Below, piece by piece: positions 1-5,450 of a stretch of 9,394 bases of DNA; position 1 is the stretch's first letter; the number at the start of each line of letters is the position of its first letter. A program made the translations under genes and the position numbers. Source of the DNA: JBGPBY01 sp041481485. GTDB taxonomy: Bacteria; Acidobacteriota; Terriglobia; 20CM-2-55-15. The notes under the pieces were generated by a model. That model had not been told where the DNA came from. It saw only the letters and a list, made by a program, of their open reading frames with translations, and made no database searches. The DNA lies in NCBI GenBank assembly GCA_041481485.1, contig JBGPBY010000279.1, forward strand, positions 1-9,394. The letters are read 5' to 3'.

Positions 1-3
1 TCA

Positions 4-89
4 TAGACCGCCCCTACAGTGGGGAATCGCATTCATTCACACATTCTTGAACTGAAACAATGTGCGCGGTCACAGACCGCGCCTACAGT
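4..89. repeat. Two copies of a short REP-like hairpin repeat
   Basis: A 17-base unit occurs at 4-20 (tagaccgcccctacagt) and again at 73-89 (cagaccgcgcctacagt), in the same orientation and with two differences. The second copy is preceded by its complement, so gcggt-type arms form a perfect 7-base stem (64-70 with 76-82, loop cacag). The first copy probably has its partner arm left of the window. The stop codon of the polyferredoxin gene (83-85) lies inside the second copy, so the hairpin directly follows that gene and could stall RNA polymerase or protect the mRNA 3' end. There is no T-tract, so it is not a classical terminator. The pattern resembles dispersed hairpin repeats of acidobacterial genomes; that match is from memory. 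Confidence 0.6.
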
Positions 90-1030
90 CGCACAGGACT
101 CGCTGCGGCGCGCACTTTCTTCTTCAGCAGAATCAGCCAGTGCGGGCACTTCTTCTTATCCATGTACAACCGTTCGCAGTCATCGCAGCGGACGCATTCA
201 CTGGCCACAATCTTCGGCCCGCGGATCGCGCCCCATTCGCACTTCTTCTCGCAAATCTTGCACGAGTTGCATTCCGACCAGCGTTTGATGCGAAACACCG
301 TGAGGTTGGAAAGCAAACCAAGGAACGCACCCACCGGACAAAGAAACCGGCAGTACAGATTCCTGACAAACACTGTGGCCACCAACAGGACTGCCAATCC
401 GATCCACATGGCGGTCGATGCCTGGCGCGAGAACATCCAGAACGGCTCGACATAGCGGTAAATCGAAATGTCCCGTGTGGCGAGGAAATACAGCACGACC
501 GCTCCAAGCAAGCCGTACTTGATGTAGTTCGCTTTCTGTTCGATTCGCGCCGGCACTTCAAAACGCAGTTTCGCCGGAACGATCTTGTCGAGTAGTTGCG
601 TCATGGATCCGAACGCGCAGACTCGTCCGCAATAGATTCGTCCCCAGAGAATCGTTGTCACCACGGTAAAGATTGCAAAAAAATACCACGCGAGATTGTG
701 CCGGAACTCCGGCAGATTCCAGCGTGACAGCGCAAAGATATTCACGACGGAAATCAACTGGCTCTTGAAGAATCCGAGATACACAACCGCGGCGGCCATC
801 GTGATCCACTTCAACAATTCGCTTTTGCGAAAGAAACCCACAAGCGCCAGAAGCGCAAAGCCGGCAAACATTGCGAGGTCCGGAGCCTGATCCCGGATGT
901 CCTGACTCCAGGTCGGAGGAGCTTCATCGTCTGAGAAGTTCCATGTATTCGCAGGCTGCTGTGCCAACAACGGCACCGCTGCCGAAATAACAAGCAGGAA
1001 AATTATGGGTATGGTGAAGAGTGCTTTCAT
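83..1030 (-). CDS. NosR/NapH-type membrane polyferredoxin (C-terminal half of a NosR-like protein)
   Basis: The 315-residue protein has an N-terminal signal or first membrane segment (1-24) and further hydrophobic segments near 52-68, 74-90, 112-130, 170-186 and 205-224. Two membrane-adjacent motifs are seen: C134-x3-C138 (CGRVCAFG, where Pro is usual after the second Cys) and C227-x3-C231-P. Then follow two 4Fe-4S sites: C254-x2-C257-x2-C260-x3-C264 and C279-x2-C282-x2-C285-x9-C295-P. The second site (ECVRCDDCERLYMDKKKCPH) has the spacing of the NosR C-terminus. In that family the protein passes electrons across the inner membrane through Fe-S clusters to a periplasmic flavin. It starts with ATG overlapping the stop of the FMN-protein gene (ATGA) and has no clear Shine-Dalgarno, so translation is probably coupled. 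No nosZ or other nos gene is visible, so the electron acceptor is unknown. NapH is the alternative family, but the second cluster favours NosR. Confidence 0.88.
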   Translation of the reverse strand: MKALFTIPIIFLLVISAAVPLLAQQPANTWNFSDDEAPPTWSQDIRDQAPDLAMFAGFALLALVGFFRKSELLKWITMAAAVVYLGFFKSQLISVVNIFALSRWNLPEFRHNLAWYFFAIFTVVTTILWGRIYCGRVCAFGSMTQLLDKIVPAKLRFEVPARIEQKANYIKYGLLGAVVLYFLATRDISIYRYVEPFWMFSRQASTAMWIGLAVLLVATVFVRNLYCRFLCPVGAFLGLLSNLTVFRIKRWSECNSCKICEKKCEWGAIRGPKIVASECVRCDDCERLYMDKKKCPHWLILLKKKVRAAASPVRL

Positions 1031-1554
1031 TTCGCAGGCGCAGGCGGCGCGATCAATGCATTGGCCACTCGCCGCGAACCGTTGCGGATCACCTTCGCAG
1101 CGCTGGTGATTGTAATTGACGCGCGGGAAACGGCATCAACATCTTCTCCGACTTTGAACTTATCGCGAATGCTCTTACCCTTGAACTGACTCGCAAATTG
1201 TGGAGGCTCCACCGAAAAGCTTCCGTAAGGCTCGTGATGTTCCACAACAAGTACGCCGGTCAATAGGCCTTTGACATCGAGTCCCACGAGCATCTTTATC
1301 GGTCCGTCATAACCACGCTCGAGCGGTTCGATCTCGGTGGTCCAGAACACATAACCGGCCACTGAGCGCGATGAGCCGCTGCCGGTGTAGGCAATGTAGT
1401 GCGGCAGAGGCATGGTCTGTTTGGTTGAAAACGAAGCCGCATCCGGGAACACCTTCTTGAGGCGGGCCTCCATGGTGGGATCGAGCGGCGTCTGGGCGAC
1501 GGCGAGCGAAAGCGCCACCAGCGTCAGCAGCACGACCAAACAGACAAACCGCAT
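1027..1554 (-). CDS. Exported FMN-binding domain protein, NosR N-terminal-like
   Basis: The 175-residue protein begins with a clear signal peptide (1-20, ending AVA-Q). The rest looks like an FMN_bind domain: GYVFWTTEIEP near 67-77, a LVGLDVKGLLTGVLVVEH strand pair at 89-106, and near the C-terminus D140-A-V-S-R-A-S146-I-T. This stretch lines up with the flavinylation motif D-g-x-s/t-g-A-s/t, in which ApbE attaches FMN to the last Ser or Thr; here that is S146, and both glycines are replaced (A141, R144). The protein probably sits in the periplasm and exchanges electrons with the polyferredoxin encoded immediately downstream. In NosR both parts are one chain of roughly 700 residues; here they are two genes overlapping by 4 bases. 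The start is supported by GGGAGG 6 bases upstream. No apbE gene is in the window. Covalent flavin attachment is inferred. Confidence 0.82.
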   Translation of the reverse strand: MRFVCLVVLLTLVALSLAVAQTPLDPTMEARLKKVFPDAASFSTKQTMPLPHYIAYTGSGSSRSVAGYVFWTTEIEPLERGYDGPIKMLVGLDVKGLLTGVLVVEHHEPYGSFSVEPPQFASQFKGKSIRDKFKVGEDVDAVSRASITITSAAKVIRNGSRRVANALIAPPAPAK

Positions 1555-1560
1555 TCAATA

Positions 1561-1566
1561 CCTCCC
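1561..1566 (-). promoter_or_regulatory. Shine-Dalgarno of the FMN-binding protein gene
   Basis: GGGAGG on the minus strand lies 6 bases before the ATG at 1554. It fixes that start and is one of the few strong ribosome binding sites in the window. Confidence 0.75.
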
Positions 1567-1575
1567 GTGGCGCAG

Positions 1576-1581
1576 AGTATA
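1576..1581 (-). promoter_or_regulatory. Possible -10 box (TATACT) for the FMN/polyferredoxin pair
   Basis: TATACT on the minus strand, about 22 bases upstream of the start codon and just before the strong ribosome binding site, matches the bacterial -10 consensus in four of six positions. No convincing -35 hexamer is seen 16-18 bases further upstream, so this is a weak call based on position and one box. Confidence 0.3.
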
Positions 1582-1625
1582 TCGTCTGGGGGATTGCGGG
1601 ATGCAGAGGATTTAGAGGCAGCCGG

Positions 1626-1857
1626 GTTCCCAGCCGCGTTAGCGGCGGCAGTTCCTTAGCCACCGGCGTGAGCCGGTGGCATGAAAATCGAAAATGAATA
1701 AAGTGCCGGAGGCACGACAGATCAAGAGCCACTCTTTGCGATCATGATCGTTGTTGCATGATCTGTCGCTGCTCCGCAGCTTTATTTCGTTGCCCTTTTT
1801 CTACCACCGGCTCACGCCGGTGGCTAAGGAACTGCCGCCGCTAACGCGGCTGGGAAC
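1626..1857. repeat. 232-base REPIN-like inverted repeat with perfect 54-base arms
   Basis: Bases 1626-1679 are the exact reverse complement of 1804-1857. Each arm contains two hairpins: gccgc-gtta-gcggc (left copy 1633-1646) and ccaccggc-gtga-gccggtgg (left copy 1660-1679). Further in, 1698-1724 and 1759-1785 form a second, imperfect pair of arms. Their ends match (ataaag and cgacagatca) and their middles differ, yet each middle folds as a 5-base-pair hairpin around gga. The loop has a perfect 12-base palindrome (1739-1750). The whole is two oppositely oriented copies of a roughly 99-base unit, the layout called REPIN. It fills most of the non-coding stretch 1555-1922, between the 3' end of lhgO and the promoter region of the FMN-protein gene. 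No transposase or flanking target duplication is seen. Confidence 0.85.
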
Positions 1858-1922
1858 GCGTCCCCCTTCAGTTCGCTGTCTGTCAGTATTCGCCGTCTGG
1901 GAACGCCTGGGAGAGGGATTTC

Positions 1923-3137
1923 TTAACCCAGCACCATCCCGGCGATTTCGCGGCCGATGCGAAGCGAGGAAGTCGCTGCCGGGGAGGGCGCGTTCAATAC
2001 ATGCACCATCTGCGGGGCGCGCACGACATGAAAGTCATCGAGCAGACCGCCCTGTGCGTCGACCGCCTGGGCTCGGACGCCCGAACCAGACGGAACGACG
2101 TCCTCCATTTTCAATTCCGGAATCAGGCGCTGCAGCGCGGTGACAAATGCCCGCTTGTTGTAGGATCTCCAAATTTCTTCCATGCCCATTTTCCAGTAGC
2201 GGCCGGACATTCGCCAAAATCCCCGATAGCGAAGCACCTCCGCCATGTCGCGAAGCGACACATCGGATTTGCGGTAACCCTCGCGTTTGAAGGCCAGCAC
2301 CGCATTGGGTCCGGCTTCGATTCCGCCGCCGATCATTCGCGTGAAGTGCACTCCGAGAAAAGGAAATCGCGGGTCGGGTACCGGATAGACCAGGTTTCGC
2401 ACCAGCGATCGGCGCTCCGGTTTGAGCTCATAATACTCGCCGCGGAACGGAATGATGCGAACGCCCGGATCGACGCCACAGAGACGTGCAACGCGGTCCG
2501 ACTGCAATCCGCCACAGTTCACCAGAGTCTTGCACCGAATTTCTTCCGACGCCGTCTTCACAACCAGTCCGCCATCTTTTCGCTCACAGCCGACAAATCG
2601 GGCTGAGGTTCGGACATCACAGCCCTGTTTTCGCACCAATTCGCCGAGAGCCGTGGCGACCGCCTTGTAATCCACGATGCCGGTTTCCTGTACCCACAGA
2701 CCGCGTATTCCGGCGACATGCGGTTCGTGTTCGCGAATTTCTTCCGGTGACAGCCAGCGCAAACCGAGGAGCCCATTGGCGACGCCGCGCCGGTGCAATT
2801 CCTCGAGTCTCGGCAGTTCGTCTGAACTTGTGGCAACGACCACCTTTCCACAACGCTCATGCGGGATTCCGTGTTCGCCGCAGAACTGAAACATCGCTTC
2901 ACGTCCTTCCGCGCAGAATCGCGCCTTGAGCGAGCCTGGCTTGTAGTAAAGACCGGAATGAATAACGCCGCTGTTATGTCCCGTCTGATGAGAAGCCAGC
3001 CGAAGCTCGGCCTCGAGAACCGCAATGCGAATGGTAGGGACGGAATCCAGAAGTGCTTTTGCCGTTGCGAGTCCCACGATGCCGCCGCCAATGACAACAG
3101 CGTCGTAGACGCCGGAAATCCTTTCCCCTGAATTCAC
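1923..3137 (-). CDS. lhgO: L-2-hydroxyglutarate oxidase (FAD-dependent, LhgO/YgaF family)
   Basis: The enzyme oxidises L-2-hydroxyglutarate to 2-oxoglutarate with FAD, feeding electrons to the membrane quinone pool in characterised members. The 404-residue product has the family length and a DAO-type Rossmann start (VVIGGGIVGLATA, glycines 17-19 and 22) followed by an acidic end of strand 2 (E42). Family signatures seen are HQTGHNSGVIHSGLYY (50-65) with YKPGSLKA behind it, FRGEYYEL, VYPVPDPRFPFLGVHFTRMI, and the C-terminal NAPSPAATSSL (382-392) at the flavin. The start is GTG, overlapping the phosphatase stop by 4 bases (GTGA). No other start lies between it and the FAD motif, and no good Shine-Dalgarno is present, so coupled translation is likely. 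It is the last gene of the run 5370 to 1923. Related FAD oxidases such as glycerol-3-phosphate or D-amino-acid oxidases lack this set of motifs. Confidence 0.95.
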   Translation of the reverse strand: MNSGERISGVYDAVVIGGGIVGLATAKALLDSVPTIRIAVLEAELRLASHQTGHNSGVIHSGLYYKPGSLKARFCAEGREAMFQFCGEHGIPHERCGKVVVATSSDELPRLEELHRRGVANGLLGLRWLSPEEIREHEPHVAGIRGLWVQETGIVDYKAVATALGELVRKQGCDVRTSARFVGCERKDGGLVVKTASEEIRCKTLVNCGGLQSDRVARLCGVDPGVRIIPFRGEYYELKPERRSLVRNLVYPVPDPRFPFLGVHFTRMIGGGIEAGPNAVLAFKREGYRKSDVSLRDMAEVLRYRGFWRMSGRYWKMGMEEIWRSYNKRAFVTALQRLIPELKMEDVVPSGSGVRAQAVDAQGGLLDDFHVVRAPQMVHVLNAPSPAATSSLRIGREIAGMVLG

Positions 3138-4051
3138 GTCCGCTTAATGACAATGATGCTGGCATCATCTGCAGGTTCGGCAAACTCGAGGAAGTTCGAC
3201 TGGATGGCTTCGAAGATGGCGTGTGCGCTCAAGTGTTTTACCTCACGCACTTTCTGCTGGAGGTGCTTCGGAAAATACGGTTCGCCATTCCGGTTATGTT
3301 CGGTCAAGCCATCCGTGTGCAGCAGCAGAATGTCGCCGGTTCCCATAAGGTGCCATTCATTGATTTCATACTGTTCCTTGAAGCCAAGAACGCTTCTGCT
3401 GCGATTGCGATCGATCACGTTGTCTGATGGCAGCGTGCCAATGGGCGGAAAGGATGTGCAGTAATCCTGACCCACTTCCATGAACCGGTCGTGACGGCTC
3501 GAGAAAACCAGCGGCAGCGGATGGGCCGCCGAAAGAAACCGGAACGAGCAATCTTCAGAAATTTCACCGTAAATCATCGTCACAAACTTGTTCAGGCTCG
3601 ATGAATTGTAGAAACGCGTGTTGAGGTTCTCGAACAGGCGCTTGGTGATCGTGCCGAACATATCGAGTTCGTAGATGGCGCCGAGCAAAAAGGCCTGGTG
3701 AAGCATCGCAGCCAGGAGAGCATCCGTCGTGTGATGGCCGGATACGTCGAGCAGCACAATTCCCGCCATTTTGCGAAGACGCTCCAGGTTGGCCACAATG
3801 TCCGTGCGTCCGCGTTCGGAAGCCTGGCGGATTCTGGCATCCAGGTCGAACCGTTTCTTGAAGTCGACGTAGATCAGATGATCACCGCCACAAATGCCAT
3901 TGAACGGAATAATGCCGCCGTAAACTTCGATTCCCGACAGGTTGGGGATTTCGCCCGGAAGCGGCAGAATGTATTTCGCGATCTCGAGAAAATTCTTGAA
4001 CTCGCCGGTCAGAATTTCGAGGTGATCCGTGGTCTGAGGTTCACTGGCCAT
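3134..4051 (-). CDS. SpoIIE/RsbU-type PP2C serine/threonine phosphatase
   Basis: The 305-residue protein is almost entirely a PPM/SpoIIE catalytic domain. Metal-binding acidic positions are all present: G55-G-D57, LLDVSGHH (D102), LLLHTDGLTE (D247) and DDAS (D295-D296). FVTMIYGEI (156-164) and SAAHPLPLVF (174-183) are also typical. About 35 residues rich in charged helix-formers (66-97) sit between the GGD and DVSG motifs, longer than in RsbU and like forms I associate with Acidobacteriota. There is no N-terminal sensor or membrane segment, so it is probably a soluble enzyme acting on an anti-sigma-factor antagonist or similar phosphoprotein; no such partner is in the window. It lies 16 bases after the permease gene and overlaps lhgO by 4 bases. 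The ATG has no Shine-Dalgarno; a TACAAT box at exactly -12 to -7 suggests a leaderless start. Confidence 0.92.
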   Translation of the reverse strand: MASEPQTTDHLEILTGEFKNFLEIAKYILPLPGEIPNLSGIEVYGGIIPFNGICGGDHLIYVDFKKRFDLDARIRQASERGRTDIVANLERLRKMAGIVLLDVSGHHTTDALLAAMLHQAFLLGAIYELDMFGTITKRLFENLNTRFYNSSSLNKFVTMIYGEISEDCSFRFLSAAHPLPLVFSSRHDRFMEVGQDYCTSFPPIGTLPSDNVIDRNRSRSVLGFKEQYEINEWHLMGTGDILLLHTDGLTEHNRNGEPYFPKHLQQKVREVKHLSAHAIFEAIQSNFLEFAEPADDASIIVIKRT

Positions 4052-4057
4052 AGTGGG

Positions 4058-4063
4058 ATTGTA
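4058..4063 (-). promoter_or_regulatory. Possible internal -10 box (TACAAT) giving a leaderless phosphatase mRNA
   Basis: On the minus strand TACAAT is followed by six bases (cccact) and then the ATG at 4051. If transcription began seven bases after the box, the mRNA would start at the A of the ATG. The box fits the TANNNT pattern of leaderless bacterial promoters. A -35 element is not convincing. The box lies in the 16-base gap between the permease stop and the phosphatase start. Confidence 0.35.
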
Positions 4064-4067
4064 TCAG

Positions 4068-4814
4068 TCAGGACGCGCGTCGAAAGAAAACGATTGTCAT
4101 CACGACACTAATGATGGTCACCACGACACGAATGTGACTCGGATTCATGCGGCGTCCAACACGCGCGCCGGTGTACCCGCCGATCACCGCAGCAACAAGC
4201 ATGAGAAGTGTCTCGGTCCACCAGATTTTTCCGGCGACAATAAAACAAACCACCGCCGCGGCATTCATGGTGCCGCCGATCAGCGTGCGATTGGGATTCA
4301 TGGCTTTGACGTCGGTCATGCCAAGCAATCCCCATGCCGCCAGCATGATCAGGCCGATGGCGCCGCCGAAATATCCCGCGTAGAGCCCGACAACAAACTG
4401 CACCGGCAAGAGCGTCTCCGAGCGCAGACGAATGGAGCGGTGCATTCTGGGTGCCAGCCTCGGACCGAAAATAAACGCGATGGTCGCAGTCAGTAGGAGC
4501 CATGGGATGATCGCGTCAAATGTTTTGTTCGGAGTGTATAAGAGCAGCAGTGCGCCGCCGACTCCGCCAATTGTACTGACGATCAATACCGATTTAAGCG
4601 GAACTCCCGGGAAACTTTGAAAATCATGACGGTATCCCCAGGCACTGGCAAAAGCTCCGGGGAAAAGGGCCACCGTGCTGGAGGCATTCGCGATCACCGA
4701 CGGGACGCCGGCAAATACCAAAGCCGGAAATGTAAAAAACGATCCGCCGCCGGCAACGGCATTCATGAGGCCTGCGATGAGCGCCGCTCCGATCAGGAGA
4801 AGATGAGTTGTCAC
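4068..4814 (-). CDS. TauE/SafE-family (DUF81) membrane permease
   Basis: The protein belongs to the sulfite exporter TauE/SafE family, inner-membrane transporters for sulfur-containing or other small organic anions; the substrate here cannot be told. It shows the two-fold repeat of the family: GLMNAVAGGGSFFTFPAL in the first half and GLYAGYFGGAIGLIMLAAWG in the second, with about eight hydrophobic segments. I chose the GTG at 4814 (MTTHLLLIG..., 248 residues) because it puts only a few residues before the first membrane helix, as usual, and lies 10 bases after the preceding stop. A longer form from the GTG at 4868 (266 residues) would add a hydrophilic stretch and overlap the upstream gene by 44 bases. 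Neither start has a good Shine-Dalgarno. It is the second gene of the 5370-1923 run, 16 bases from the phosphatase. Confidence 0.9.
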   Translation of the reverse strand: MTTHLLLIGAALIAGLMNAVAGGGSFFTFPALVFAGVPSVIANASSTVALFPGAFASAWGYRHDFQSFPGVPLKSVLIVSTIGGVGGALLLLYTPNKTFDAIIPWLLLTATIAFIFGPRLAPRMHRSIRLRSETLLPVQFVVGLYAGYFGGAIGLIMLAAWGLLGMTDVKAMNPNRTLIGGTMNAAAVVCFIVAGKIWWTETLLMLVAAVIGGYTGARVGRRMNPSHIRVVVTIISVVMTIVFFRRAS

Positions 4815-4824
4815 AGCGAAGATC

Positions 4825-5370
4825 TTAACGTCGTGGATCGACCCGGATTTCCACGGTGGACATTCCACCGCTTCGCGCGAGTACCGAAAGATATAAACGA
4901 ACCGACGACGCTCGATCGGTCTCGTTGTGTGTCACCTCGACGGTTTGGTCCGGACCGATGCAAGTCAGACGTTTGGCTGGAGGTTGATTTGCCCCGTTAC
5001 GCCAGCGCACAAATTCCTGAATGTTCAGCGGCTTGAATTCCAGGTTGATGGCTTGCGCATTCTGCGACTGCGATGCTGCGTTATCCACGGAGCCGCTGCA
5101 AATGACATTTTGATCGTAATCGAGAAACACCGCCGATACACGAATCTCGGCGGGCGCGCAACCGGCTCCCACGACGGAAAACAAGCTGATCGGAATAGTG
5201 GACGAAAGCGAATAGAAACGCATGTCCGAGTTGATCCAGCGGAGATCCGTGGAACAAAACACCGCGGCCGTTGCATCCCTGGATGTCGGAATGTTTGCGG
5301 TCGGTGGAAGCGGCGCGCTTCGCTGCGCCAGAAACCCAAAGAGGAGGGAGAAGATGGGTATGGTCATCAT
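4825..5370 (-). CDS. Small exported protein of unknown function
   Basis: I do not recognise this 181-residue protein. Residues 1-19 (MMTIPIFSLLFGFLAQRSA) look like a short signal peptide. The rest has alternating hydrophobic strands (for example EIRVSAVFLDY 75-85 and SSVRLYLSVLA 155-165), no membrane segment, and four cysteines (39, 71, 91, 137) that could form two disulfides in the periplasm. That suggests a compact beta-rich secreted domain. It is the first gene of a four-gene run and ends 10 bases before the chosen permease start. Two ATGs (5370 and 5367) are adjacent and neither has a Shine-Dalgarno. That the gene is real is supported by its signal peptide, tight spacing and lack of a better ORF on either strand. 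Confidence 0.7.
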   Translation of the reverse strand: MMTIPIFSLLFGFLAQRSAPLPPTANIPTSRDATAAVFCSTDLRWINSDMRFYSLSSTIPISLFSVVGAGCAPAEIRVSAVFLDYDQNVICSGSVDNAASQSQNAQAINLEFKPLNIQEFVRWRNGANQPPAKRLTCIGPDQTVEVTHNETDRASSVRLYLSVLARSGGMSTVEIRVDPRR

Positions 5371-5393
5371 AAGAATTATTGACGCCGAATAGC

Positions 5394-5443
5394 TTCGAAA
5401 GGTTTCGAACGGGTGGAGATATACATGGAATTCCCCACCCGTT
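5394..5443 (-). terminator. Hairpins after the sugar dehydrogenase gene
   Basis: Nine bases pair perfectly (5408-5416 with 5435-5443, aacgggtgg/ccacccgtt) around an 18-base loop, 7 bases after the dehydrogenase stop codon. A second inverted repeat (5394-5400 with 5403-5409, ttcgaaa/tttcgaa) abuts it and partly competes with it. The position between two genes on the same strand fits a terminator separating two transcription units, but no U-tract follows the stem. Confidence 0.4.
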
Positions 5444-5450
5444 GTTTCAT

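Noticed and set aside
4815..4868. Longer permease start at the GTG at 4868
   Set aside because: It adds a hydrophilic stretch atypical of the family, overlaps the upstream gene by 44 bases and has no better ribosome site.
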